Shown piece after piece: positions 33,369 through 45,133 of a stretch of 64,000 nucleotides of DNA. The translations under genes were made by a program, and so were the position numbers. Under the pieces are notes generated by a model. That model searched no databases and was not told the origin of the DNA. It saw nothing but the letters and a program-made list of their open reading frames with translations. Source of the DNA: Cymodocea nodosa (taxonomy: Eukaryota > Streptophyta > Magnoliopsida > Alismatales > Cymodoceaceae); NCBI GenBank assembly GCA_036874045.1, contig CM072337.1, positions 5,270,001 through 5,334,000 of the forward strand. Reading direction: 5' to 3'. The stretch's first letter is position 1. Every line of letters starts with the position of its first letter.

Positions 33369-35315
33369 GTACATCAACTAGAATTCCTCAAACTCCTATT
33401 AGTGGTACACGACTACAACCATTTGAGGAAGAACATGAATCAGCTATTCCTACTACTTTGTATTCAAAAGAAAAACAAACAAATATTGCTGTGAATCAAA
33501 GAAAAGTAGAAGGTCTTCAAAAGGCAGTAGCAATAGAAAGTGTCTTAGAAAAATTAAACTAGAAAACTTTTATGGAATAATTTCAAAAGAAAACAGCAAT
33601 ACTTGAAGAGGAGAAACAGAAGTGCTATAAAAGAAGAAAAATCAGAAAAATTATGTCTAAGGAAACAAAGTCTACTGGAAAAGAAAGATCAGATGAGCAT
33701 TTATTTCCAAAGGACAATGTATGTCTAGACATTGTGCCTTTTAGTGCATTTGATAAACTCATTAATTTCGAGTATACTAAAACTGATGAAGATAATAAGA
33801 CTTTTTTTTCCCTTGCTAGAAAACTTGAGAAGAAATCCAAGTCAAATATGAGCTCAAGTTTTTCTATTAGTTCAAATCCTAATGATGCAGAAATTGACAA
33901 ATCAGAGCATTAGGAAACTGACATAGAACAAGTTATTGCAGATATAATTGACAATGTTCTGGTAGTAACTAGTTCACAAGCTGAATTGTCTAGAGTAGTG
34001 GATATTGAAAAAGTTAAGACTCTAGAAGAGCTTAATGTCAATCAACCTTCTTCAGAATCTATAGAAGCAGCGTTTGAGAATTCATAGCATGTATCAATGG
34101 AAATATCTATTGAACAAAATGAACAATTACAAATAGATACACTGGCTGTAGAATTTGTGGAAAAATTGAACTCTAAACATTCTATAGAGACTGAACAAAA
34201 GAATGTAGAGCATAATGAAGATGTTCCTTATATTGTTGAAGCTAAAGAATCAAGCTTACATACGCAGCTTCAAGAAAATAATTTCTCAGAGGAACAACAT
34301 GACATTTATTTTGCAGAAGAGATTCCTGAAGATGAATTAAACTCTGAATCAAGGCTTCAGGTATCACCTTCTTTGTATAAAGTATTATACATTCAAGGAA
34401 ATTCAATTCATTTTAGATTTGAGGAAGTAGTGTAGAAATACAATAATTTAATTACATGTCAGATTCTGCATGCTCGACCAATAAAATTCAGAAATTTGAT
34501 GGAAATAAGAGATCTATTTGAGTTTCAAGGCTTCATTCAATTCTTGCCAATTGGAACAAAATGGAAACAATATAAAGAGCTTATTACAGCCTTTTATAGC
34601 AATCTAGTCAAGAATGACAATATACTAAAAACTCAAATAAATCAACAGGAGTTCACATTGTCTCTTGAATTAATTTTTGAATTTTTGGGATTGAAGAATG
34701 AAGGTGTTGTTGTCACTAACAGATTTGACATGATTAGACAACTGGAATGGGACATTCACTCGCCATCAAAAATTCCAGATGTATATACTAAAATGAGATT
34801 AATGGAAAATCTGAATGCTGAGGCAAGGTTTATTGCAAATATATTGTATGTCAATTTATTTCAGAGAGTCAGACACAATATGAAAATCAGTAGAAGCTGT
34901 TTATATGCAACTTATGGTCTGCTAAATAGAATTCAAATCAATTGGTTTGATGTTTTCACTTCTCAACTATAGCATGAGTTCAAAGTTATTTTTTGGTGAT
35001 GTTGTATGTAGACTCCTTGTAAGCCAATTAAATTTATCCAACTGGCCCTCTGAAACAAAAGGCATGAGAGCTTTTAGTGTAAAAGATTTGCAAAGATTCC
35101 AGGCCATTCATCAACCTCAACGACAACAACAACAACCAATAGAATGTACAGAACAGATACAACCACAACACCCAAGTTATTCAATTCAAGCAACACAGCA
35201 ACCCCAGCTACCTCCTGACCTAGATGATGTGCTTAACGACATCAAAAATGATATTAGGCATCTAGGAGATAAAATATGTAATGCTATAAGTAATATATTT
35301 CGGAGGGATAGATAA
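33369..35315 (+). pseudogene. C2 ORF3, lacking its N-terminus
   Basis: Starts within ORF3 (GTSTRIPQTPISGTRL); about 115 N-terminal residues present in C4 are deleted. The frame then reads a coiled-coil/basic stretch (AVAIESVLEKLN, EEEKQKCYKRRKIRK), an acidic middle (33900-34340), the conserved core LFEFQGFIQFLPIGTKWKQY (34514-34575), FYSNLVKN, LGLKNEGVVVTNRFDMIRQLEW, MENLNAEARFIANIL, LYATYGLLNRIQINWFDVF, then a Gln-rich segment (35110-35200) and a C-terminal DLDDVLNDIKNDIRHLGDK ending at 35315. Stops at about 33560, 33581, 33912, 34086, 34435 and a frameshift near 34970. Function unknown; position of the Sirevirus env-like gene, but no signal peptide or hydrophobic span is visible. Confidence 0.85.
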
Positions 35316-35846
35316 ATGTTTGTTTGCTTGTATCTCAATACAAAATGTAATGTTTGTATTTATTATTTGATTCATTGAACAATACATTTTTCTGTAAATG
35401 ATTCAATTCTTATTTATGTTTATAGAAAGTTTAGCTGTAAATATATCTCTTGGTTTATATACTGTGTAATCATCTTTTTAATTAATGACAAAAAGGGGGA
35501 GAAATCTTAAATGTTAAAAATTCAAATGTAGAAGATGATTATGATTTTAATTGCATATATTATAAAGAGAGATAATATTTAAGTGGTTATGACAGATGAT
35601 AATGTAATCTGAAAGATAATTATGTGGTTATTAAAATCTGAAAGATACTTATGTAATTATTGACATCTGAAAGTTTTATTTCTGAGAGGTGAAATTTACA
35701 CAAACAATAGAAATAAGCTTAAGTGAACTTAAGTCAACAAACTTGTTTGTTGAATTAAAAGTTAACCCAATGAAGGTGCTTTGTTGAGTTAAATATATTT
35801 CATAATTGATTTAATATGGTTTTGTCATCATAAAAAAGGGGGAGAT
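35316..35846 (+). other. C2 region with two polypurine tracts
   Basis: AAAAAGGGGGAGA at 35490-35502 and AAAAAAGGGGGAGAT at 35832-35846, the latter directly before the 3' LTR. Between them AT-rich non-coding sequence with a TTGTTGAATT/AACCCAAT-type inverted motif (35740-35790). Confidence 0.8.
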
Positions 35847-37404
35847 TGTTGAGTACTTTGTTTTGATGATGTGTGCTGAATGAAGTAATCATATTTACTC
35901 AATTACTATTGCTTGTGAAAAGAAATTAAAAACATCAATTAATATAGAAAAAACTTACTGATATAAATACTTGTCTGTATTGGATCTGAAATTATACTAA
36001 GTTAATAACTAGTTGTTTCATTGCATTAAATTCTCATTTAACTAAATGTTAAGTTAACGTGTGTTTTTGTTGAAAAGCATGATATATTTTAAAGTTATAT
36101 CTTCTGTATCATGAATAGTACATGTTTAGACAACTCGTTAAGTTAGAGTGTTATTTCTAAAGAGATTACGTGGGAACTCGTTAAGTTAGAGGCTTAAAGG
36201 TTAAAATAGGTCACATGAGAACTCATTAAGTTAGTGAGTAAAAGAAGAGACGAACTCGTTAAGTTAGTATTGTACACATGGTGAATTAAAAGTTACGAAT
36301 GTTATAATGTATCACGTGAGGTGCACATGTTTAACTTGTTAAGTTAACATAACCAAACACGTTGAGTTGCTATATTGAACACTAAGGCAACGTGTTAGGT
36401 TAGTGTTATAAACTTAAGTTGTTATTTTTGCACGTGGTAAAATTCTTATTATAAAAATATTTATTTATTACTAGTTCGTTGAGTTATCTGTAACACAACG
36501 GAGATGGTTCGTTGAGTTATCATAACATCACGAAGCTGGTTCGTTGAGTTAGCATAACACCACGAACTTAGTTCATTGAGTTAGCTATAGTACTTGTCAC
36601 GTGAGTTGGCACAAGAGGAACTCGTTAAGTTATATATCCACTTGTGTTACTCATTTAGTTAACATTAAAGTAATGACTACTTATTACACGATGAAAAATT
36701 TTGGATGAGAAAGTTTATTTTGCAGGAATTTTTTCAAAGATCCAGGATTGATGATTAAAGAAAATTTGAAATGTAAACATGGGTCAGAACGTGTGTATTT
36801 CGATGAAGGAAAAAGAGAAGACGTGAAGAAGTGGAAAACTGGTAGTGATTAAACATGGAGGATATGCATGAAATGAAGATACAGTATAAAAGGCATAGAA
36901 TTCTCGTTGATCAATTATCCCTACACACCAAAAGAAAAAAATTTTCAAGGATCAAAAACACTTTTCAGGGCAAAGCTCTCAGGTGAAAGAAAATTCAATG
37001 AAGTAGAAAAAGGTAAGATTTATGTCACTGAAGATCTAAAGTATTAGAAGAAAGCAAATTCAGTGAAGCAGAGAAAGTCAGATATTCGTCACTAAAGAAT
37101 TGCTCAAGAAGAAAAAGAAGAAGAAGAAGAAAGATCTCAAACAAGGAGAAATGTTTTAAATTCTGCAAATTAGTTTTCTCTATTTGTAGTTATGAAATTG
37201 TATAGATGAAACATGGTATCGATATATAATTGCATCTACAATTTCTGAGGAAAATTGAATTGTATATTGTAATTGAAACCTTGAATAAAAATGATTTTAT
37301 AAAAACAGTGTCTCGACTTGTTTTTGAGTATTGAAGTTTCAATTATAATCAAAAATGTTGAAAAACACAATTCACCCCCTCTTGTGTAGCCATACGATCC
37401 TACA
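35847..37404 (+). repeat. C2 3' LTR
   Basis: 1558 bp, TGTTGAGTACTTTG to GATCCTACA, followed by CTCTA. Same motif array as the 5' LTR. Confidence 0.95.
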
Positions 37405-38452
37405 CTCTACATCTATACTTTCACTTACTTCTAAAGTTTCAGAATCTAATTGCCTAATTCTTCTTGAATCACATCATCTAGCATATCTCCTTCATCTTCT
37501 AGAAAGTCTACAGTATGTAAGGACATTTCTAACTCTTCAAACTTTTCTAGTTTGAAAATGTTTAATTAAGTATCCTCATTACCATATGCTAACTTTATCA
37601 CTCCAGTTTTACAATTTATAACAACCCCTGATGTTGCTAAAAATGGCATTCCCAAAATTAAAAATGTATCATGATTCTGATACTTAATTTGTTAGGAATC
37701 CAAAATCACAATATCAATAGGATATATGAAGTTTTTGATTTTAATTAGGACATCTTCTATTTTTCCTCTAGGGTATCTTATACTTCTTTTAGCTAATTGA
37801 ATGACAATCCTAGTAGGGATTAAGCCTTCTAATCCTAAGGAGGCAAATATATCACTAAGCAGAACATTTATACCTGCATCTAGGTCTATTAAGGTTCTTT
37901 CTAGAATGGTATTTCTTATGGTGCATGATATAACAGGGATTCTTGGATTAGATAACTTTTTAGGAATTTGTGGCAGAAATAAGGAACTACTTTGCTTAGC
38001 TAAAATGACTTTCCTTAAAACTTTTCACTCTCTTTTCCTAGTACACCAATCCTTAAGAAATTTAGAACAAGGTGGCATTTTCTGCAATAAGTCTAACAAA
38101 GGAATGTTAACTTGTACTTTTTCAAAAATTTCTCTAATTTTTTCTTTTTTTTAGGAAATGTTTGTTGTAATCTTTCAAGATAGGGTGCTAATGATTATGA
38201 TTTACAAGATTCTTTTACTTTCATTTCATTTGTTTGATCATTTTTAATCTCATCTTCAGATCCAGATTTTTCTTCATAGTCTTCTAAGTTTTCAGATAGT
38301 ACATTTTCATTATCATCTTTAATTTTATTCTTATCCACCTTCACAAGGTTTTCTTTTTGAGTTCTTGGTGGTATATCAGTTCCAGATCTTAATATTATAC
38401 ATACATCTTCCAGATTTTCAATACTTTCATGATGTTCTTGTATTTCATTTTT
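37405..38452 (-). pseudogene. G1 protease and gag C-terminus between C2 and C3
   Basis: Minus strand. Protease near 37900-37840 with LIDLDAGINVL (catalytic Asp codon complement at 37884-37886; the family consensus is DLGASINVMP), followed by GMPFLATSGVVINCKTGVIKLAYGNE toward 37570. To the right are the charged gag-protease linker words ENLEDVCIILRSGTDIPP (38410-38350) and ENLEDYEEKSGSEDE. Homologous to G3 47900-48850. Several stops. Cut at 38453 by C3. Confidence 0.82.
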
Positions 38453-40028
38453 GTAGGATCGTATGGCTACACAAGAGGGGGGTGAATTGTGTTTTTCAAC
38501 ATTTTCGATTATAATTGAAACTTTAAAACTCAAAAACAAGTCTACACACTGTCTTCATAAAATCATTTTTATTCAAGGTTTCAATTACAATATACAATTC
38601 AATTCTCCTTAGAAATTGTAGATGCAATTATATATCGATACCATGTTTCATCTATATAAGTTCATAACTACAAATAGAGAAAACTAATTTACGGAATTTA
38701 AAACATTGCTCCTTGTTTGAGATCTTTCTTCTTCTTCTTCTCTTTCTTCTTTAGCAATTCTTCAATGACGAATATTTATTCTTTCTTTGCTTCACCGAAT
38801 TTACTTTCTTCTGATACTTTAAATCTTTAGTGACATAAATCTAACCTTTTCTACTTCACTAAATTTTCTTCCATCTGATACTTCAAATCTTTAGTGACAT
38901 ATATCTTACCTTTTTATGCTTCACTGAATTTTCTTCCACTTGAGAGCTTTTCCTTGAAAAGTGTTTTTGATCCCTGAAAAGATTTTTCGTTTGGTGTGTA
39001 GGGATAACTGATCAACGAGAATTCTATGCTTTTTATACTGTATCTTCATTTCATACATATTCTCCACGTTCAATCACTATCATTCTTCCACTTCTTCACA
39101 TCTTTTCTTTTTCCTTCATCGAAATACAGACGTTTTGACCCACGTTTACATTTCAAATTTTCTATAATCATCAATCCTGGATCTCTGAAAAATTTCCTGC
39201 AAAATAAACTTTCTCGTCCAAAATCTTTCATCAAGTGTAATAAGAAGTCATTACTTTAATGTTAACTAAATGAGTAAACAAATAGATATGTAACTTAACG
39301 TTTTAACATAACGAGTTCCTCATGTGCCAACTCACGTGACAAGTACTGTAGCTAACTCAACGAGCTATCTCCGTTGTGCTATAGATAACTCAACAAACCA
39401 ATAATAAACAAATATTTTTATAATAAGAATTTTACCACGTGCAAAAATAACAACTTAAGTTTTATAACACTAACCTAACGCGTTGCCTTGGTGTTCAATA
39501 TAGCAACTCAACACGTTTAGTTATGTCAACTTAACGAGTTAAACATGTGCACCTCACGTGATACAATATAACATTCGTAACTTATAATTTCACCATGTGT
39601 ACAACACTAACTTAACGAGTTCGTCTCTTCTTTTACTCACTAACTGAACGAGTTCTCACATGACCTATTTTAACCTTTAAGCCTCCAACTTAATGAGTTC
39701 TCACGTGATCTCTATACAAATAACACTCTAACTTAACGAGTTGTCTAAACATGCACTATTCATGATACAGAAGATATAACTTTAAAACATATCATGCTTT
39801 TCAATAAAAACGCACGTTAACTTAATGTTTAGTTAAATGAGAAATTACTGCAACAAAACAACTAGTTATTAACTTAGTATAATTTCAGATCTAATATAGA
39901 TAAGTATTCATATCAATAAACTTTTTCTGTATTAATTGATGTACTTAATTTCCTTTCACAAGCAATAGTAATTGAGCAAATATGATTATTTTCATTCAGC
40001 ACACATCATCAAAACAAAATACTCAACA
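38453..40028 (-). repeat. C3 3' LTR
   Basis: 1576 bp, plus-strand ends TGTAGGATCG and ACTCAACA. Same family as the C2 and C4 LTRs. Confidence 0.93.
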
Positions 40029-40574
40029 ATCTCCCCCTTTTTAATGATGAAAAAACCATATTAAATTAATTATGAAATATATTTAACTCAACAAAGCACC
40101 TTCGTTGGGTTAACTTTTAATTCAACAAACAAGTTTGTTGACTTAAGTTCACTTAAGCTTATTTCTATTGTTTGTGTAAATTTCACCTCTCAGAAATAAA
40201 ACTTCCAGAAGTCAATAATTACATAAGTATCATTTCTCTCCCTTTCATTATATAATTTAATAACCATATAATTTTCTTTCGGATTACATTATCATCTATC
40301 AGATTACAATAACCATATAAATATCATCTTCCTTTATAATATATGCAATTAAAATCATAATCATCTTCTTTTATAACATTTCTCCCCCTTTTTGCCATTA
40401 ATCAAAAAGATGATTACACAATATATATATATATAGCAAGAGACATATTTACAACAACGCTTTCTATAAACAATAATAAGAATTGTAAATATTTACAGAA
40501 AATTGTATTGTTCAATAAATCAAACAATGAATACAAACATTACATTTTGTATTCAGATACAAGCAAACAAACAG
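40029..40574 (-). other. C3 polypurine-tract region
   Basis: Complement of AAAAAGGGGGAGAT at 40029-40042 beside the LTR and a second AAAAAGGGGGAGA at 40380-40392. Otherwise AT-rich, with a TA run at 40421-40432. Confidence 0.78.
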
Positions 40575-42837
40575 TTATCTATTCCTCCTAAGTATATCAC
40601 TTATAGCATTACATATTTTATCTCCTAGATGCCTAATATCATTTCTGATTTCGTTAAGCACATCATCTAGGTCAGGAGGTATCTAGGGTTGTTGTTCTAC
40701 TTGAACTGAATAACTTGGCTATTGTGGTCGAATCTGTTTTGTACAATCTGTTGGTTGTTATTGTTGAGGTTGATGCAAGGCTTGGAATTTTTGCAAATCT
40801 TTTACACTAAAAGCTCTCATGCATTTAGTTTCAAAGAGCCAGTCGGATAAATTCAATTGGCTTGCAAGGAGTCCACATATAGCATCACCAAAAAATAACT
40901 TTGAACTCTTATGTTGTAGTTGAGAAGTAAAAACATCAAACCAATTGATTTGAATTCTATTCAGCAGATCATAAGTTGCATATAAACAGCTTCTATTGAC
41001 TTCCATACTATGTCCGACTCTCTAAAATAAATTAGCATGCAATATATTTGCAATAAATCTTACCTCTGCATTCAGATTTTCCATTAATCTCATTTCAGTA
41101 TATACATCTAGAATTTTTGATAAAGACTGAATGCTCCATTCCAATTGTCTAATCATGTCAAATCTGTTTGTAACAACAACACCTTCATTCTTTAATCCCA
41201 AAACTTCAAAAATTAATTTAGGAGACAATATTAACTCTTGTTTATTTATTTGAGTTTCAGTATATTTTCATTCTTGACCAGATTGCTATAAAAAGCTGCA
41301 ATAAGCTCTTTGTACTGCTTCCATTTCGTTCCAACTAGCAAGAATTGAATAAGGCCTTGATACTCAAATAGATCTCTCATATCAATCAAATTTTTGAATT
41401 TTATTGGTCAAGCATGTAGAATCTGACATGTAATCAGATTATTGTATTTCTACACTACTTCCTCAGATTTAAAATAAATTGAATTACCTTGAATTTGTAA
41501 TACTATACACAAAGAAGGTGATACCTGAAGCCTTGATTTAGAGTTTAATTCATCTTTAGAAACCTCTTCTTCAAAATGAATGTCATGTTGTTCCTCTATG
41601 AAAATATTTTCTTGAAGCTGCGTATGTACACTTGATTCTTCAGCTTCAATAGTGTAAGAAACATCTTCATTATGCTAACATTCATCTATTCAGTCTCTAT
41701 AGAATGATTAGAGTTCAATTTTTCCACAAATTCTACAGCCGATGTATTTGTTTGTAATTATTCATTTTGTTCAATAGATATCTCCATTGAAACATGCTAT
41801 GAATTCTCAGACTTTGCTTCTATAGATTCTAAAGAAGGCTAGTTGACATTTAGCTCTTCTAGAGTCTTAACTTTTTCAATATCCGCTAGTCCAAACAATT
41901 TAGTCTGTGAACTAGTTACTACCTCAACATTGTCAATTATATCTGCAATAACTTGTTCAATGTTAGTTGCCTGATGCTCTGATTTGTCAATTTCTACATC
42001 ATCAGGACTTGTACTAATAGAAAAACTTGAGCTCATTTTTGACTTGGATTTCTTCTCAAGTTTTCTAGCAAGGGAAAATAAACTCTCATTATCTTCATTA
42101 GTTTTAGTATGCTCAGAACTGATGATTTTATCAGATGCACTATAAGGTACAATGTCTAGACATACATTGTCCTTTGGAAATAAATGCTCATCCGATTTTC
42201 CTTTTCTAGCAGACTTTGTTTCCTTAGACATAATTTCTCTAATTTTTCTTCTTGCATAACACTTTTGTTTCTCCTCTTCAAGTATTGTTGTTTTCTTTTC
42301 AAATTTCTCTATAAAAGTTTTCTGCTTTAATTCTTCTAAGGCACTTTCTATTGCAACTGCCTTTCGAAGACCTTCAACTTTTCTTTTATCTACAGCAATA
42401 TTTGATTCTACTTCTTTTGAATACAAAGGAGTAGGTATAGCAGATTCATGTTTTTCCTCAAATGCATGTAGTCGTGTACCACTCAGAGGAGTTTGAGGAA
42501 TTCTATTTGATGAACCTACACCTTTTTCCATATATTTTGCATACTGTTCGAGAAATACAATCTCAACACATTTCATTCTATATTCTCTATCATATTTACT
42601 TTGAATACCCATGTATGTAATACTTGCATCAGTATTTTGAAGCTCTTATCTAACTTCATCTAGTATTTCTTCAGAAAAGAAGTATTCACTGTAAATTTTT
42701 GCTAACCTTTTGTCCACTTGAAGTATTTTCTTAAACTAAGTGCGTGGAACTTCATCAGTATCTATTTCTTTTCCTTTTGCATCTCCTCTACTTTTGTCTT
42801 TTCCTCTGCCACGACCCTTGTAGAACTTTGAGACCAT
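40575..42837 (-). pseudogene. C3 ORF3
   Basis: Full-length frame from ATG 42837 (MVSKFYKGRGRGKD) to stop at 40575-40577, about 754 codons with several stops (near 42735, 42650, 41836, 41690 and 41270) and frameshifts. Basic Gly/Arg start, MGIQSKYDREYRMKC, long charged central part (42612-41839 open), acidic stretch, core LGLKNEGVVVTNRFDMIRQLEW (about 41200), FIANILHANLF, LYATYDLLNRIQINWFDVF (about 40960), Gln-rich tail. Nearly collinear with C4 ORF3. The ATG is preceded by a conserved CCCGCTTGTTGCTGT stretch also seen in C4. Confidence 0.85.
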
Positions 42838-44408
42838 CGTCGCAGGTTGTAACAGCAACAAGCGGGAAAGATTTTTAAACAAAGTTTACGAATGACCTAA
42901 GTGCCCGTGTAATAAGTGTTTAAGTAGGATTTTAGGCGAATAACTCAATGTATACAGAAGTTGGGTTTGGATTTTAAATGAATATTGAATAAAGTTTATT
43001 CAATCAAGGTACCTAAAATATTCAAGTATAACTTGTTGAGTTAACTAACCTAACGAGTAAAATGTTGTCTAGAGGCAGTTTTACACGTTACCTTATATAA
43101 CATAATATTCAGTTAGTACACTTTACTAAAAACAAACAAGTTTCGGATGCTTTCTACTGAAACCTTCCGAAGACAACACACATGCTACACTTAACATTAT
43201 CTTGAGAACATTGTAAACTATTATAACATTCTCTTCTTATGAATCTAAAATAGTTTGTTTGTCTTTTTAAATTAGTTCATGAAGATTTTAAGAGGACATT
43301 AATTCAGATTAACTAAGATTTGTATTCTAAATTATATTAATCTATTTTCGACATTGTTAATGCTCCCCTTACAAATATACTTCAAATATATTCAATCAAC
43401 ATACAAAATATACTTGTAGTGACAATAGATGTTAAGTATAACTATACTTTTACATTTTCTTTTCAGAAACTTCCGTTATCCTGAGATCATCAAAAATGAT
43501 TTCCAGAATCAATTCCTACTGTATATGAATCAAAACACAACTTTGAACTCAATGTGATTAATTCAAGGAGAATAAAAGAATGTATCTCAAATAAACGTTT
43601 TCAAAAGTACTAATGTTGATTCAATAAATCAGTAGTCATATTGGTAGAAACTATATGCGATTCAAAGATATCTATAATTAATGAAACAACTTTTTTTTTT
43701 TTTTCAAAATAGTAAATATTGATAATTTTCTTTAAAAGTTAGTTTGAAAAGCTTGAATCATACAAGAGCTTTCTAATGTACCCGTGTAGTGAGCTTTCAG
43801 TCAACAATCCTAGATCTGATCAGGACCTTAGGTTGCCAAATTTAAAGAATCCTTTTATCAGGATAACAATCCTTACATACCTATCTGCTCAAGTAAAAAA
43901 GGCTCGTGATCAAACTGATCAATAAACTCTCAAAGATTTTCACTTTGTAAGCACTTTTCATTTTAAGCATAGTATATATGTATTCCATTAATATAGATGC
44001 AATAAAACACAAATCTCATACAATTTTTACGTCTATGATTTTACTAAAAATATGAATCAGTTTCAATAAGCTTAAACTTTTGATTAATAGTTTAAGATGA
44101 TTTACATATAAATTATTCTACAAGTTTAATCAATCAAGTCAAATTCATGCATGATCATATGTACTTTCATTGATCCAAAGAAAGCACTTAATCAAAATTT
44201 CAGAATTTCAGAAGTATTTAATGTTTTACATTTACACTTCCACTTAAAATTGTGAAAACCATTAAAATTGATAAACTACTTAAAATCAATAAGATAGTAC
44301 TATGATTTTACAATAAATACATAGTATCTTATGCAGCAGTTTAGATATTACTTAGATATTTATGATAAGTATATAATATCTATGAGGTGAACAACATCAT
44401 CAATAATA
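42838..44408 (-). other. C3 spacer between RNase H and ORF3
   Basis: 1.6 kb, no ORF with family motifs. Collinear with C4 54315-55815, so it is a standard part of this copia family. Poly-T run at 43690-43705. Confidence 0.75.
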
Positions 44409-44945
44409 TTTATCTTTTTGTGGAGTTTAAGCATTTTGCACATCACATAGCCTACAAATACCTAAATTTAATCTTATGTTGCAGAATGTATTTTCGTCTA
44501 GAGGTTTTGTAAATATATCAGCTAATTGATTTTTACTAGACACAAATCCTAATTTAATTTTTCCTTTAATTACGTTATCTCTTAGAAAATGATGTCTAAC
44601 CTCTATATGCTTTCCTCTAGAATGTAATACAGGATTTTTGGAAAGATTTATTGCAGAACTACTATCACAATAAATCTCAGTTGTATCATAAGATAATCCA
44701 AAGTTTGCCTTATCCATAGAATCTGAGTGCAACACAATGCAGCAGCAACATATTCAACTTCTGTAGTAGAAAGTGTTACATAGTTTTCCTCTTTACTAAA
44801 CCATGACACCAAATTATTTCCCAATAATTGACATGTGCCACTGGTACTCTTTCTATTAGATTTAGATCCTACATATTCAGCATTAATATATCCTATAAGA
44901 TCTGCTGAACTATCCTTAAAATAATACAGTTTGAAATTTTTAGTT
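44409..44945 (-). pseudogene. C3 RNase H fragment
   Basis: C-terminal RNase H: GYINAEYVGSKSNRKSTSG, SWFSKEENYV, STTEVEYVAAAL, a frameshift near 44735, TTEIYCDSSSAINLSKN, IEVRHHFLRDN, KNQLADIFTKPLDE. Ends at 44409. RT and everything upstream is deleted at about 44945. Confidence 0.9.
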
Positions 44946-45133
44946 CGTGAAGTTCTGGTTAACTCAACAGACTAACCTCATAGACTTAAGTTAACTCAAT
45001 AAGCCTACCTTTTCAATTAAATACTACTATTTACAAAAGAATTCAGTCATCCATTAGGCGGTTCCATAGAATGTAAATAACATCAATTAAGCTTTTTAAT
45101 GTTAGTTAATCTGAGATTTGTCATTAAGTAACA
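44946..45133 (-). repeat. G1 5' LTR remnant
   Basis: Matches the minus-oriented G2 LTR at 18315-18495 (AATTCAG.CA.CCATTAGG.G.TTCC, TAAATAACATCAATTAAGCT). Opposite in orientation to the G3 LTR that begins at 45134. Confidence 0.8.

Larger units (their letters stand above)
25514..37404 (+). mobile_element. C2: complete Sirevirus-like Ty1/copia element with gag, pol and ORF3
   Basis: Plus-strand element: 5' LTR 25514-27080, primer site, gag, protease, integrase, RT, RNase H, spacer, ORF3, polypurine tracts, 3' LTR 35847-37404. Perfect target duplication CTCTA at 25509-25513 and 37405-37409. The integrase-before-RT order is that of Ty1/copia. All genes carry stops or frameshifts, so it is inactive, but it is the reference copy for this family here. 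Confidence 0.95.
38453..44945 (-). mobile_element. C3: Sirevirus-like copia element, 5' half deleted
   Basis: Minus-strand. 3' LTR 38453-40028, polypurine tracts, ORF3 42837-40575, spacer, and the end of pol (RNase H) up to about 44945. The rest of pol, gag and the 5' LTR are missing; the sequence passes directly into a gypsy LTR fragment through a short shared word (AGTTC). No target duplication can be checked on the right. Confidence 0.88.
1..45133 (-). mobile_element. G1: Ty3/gypsy (Athila/Tat-like) element, host of three nested insertions
   Basis: Minus-strand Ty3/gypsy element read in pieces between insertions: 3' LTR (1-783), third ORF (784-2801), spacer, integrase, RNase H/RT (to 6194), RT N-terminal part (25188-25513), protease and gag C-terminus (37405-38452), 5' LTR remnant (44946-45133). 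Removing C1 and C2 joins the RT and protease segments in the order seen in the sister element G3. The gag N-terminus, primer site and most of the 5' LTR are missing on the right, where C3 and G1 share a deletion. The order protease-RT-RNase H-integrase is that of Ty3/gypsy. Confidence 0.85.

Noticed and set aside
38195..38539. 114-codon minus-strand frame starting in the C3 LTR
   Set aside because: Its first 30 residues are LTR read-through; only the rest is G1 gag linker, annotated as such.
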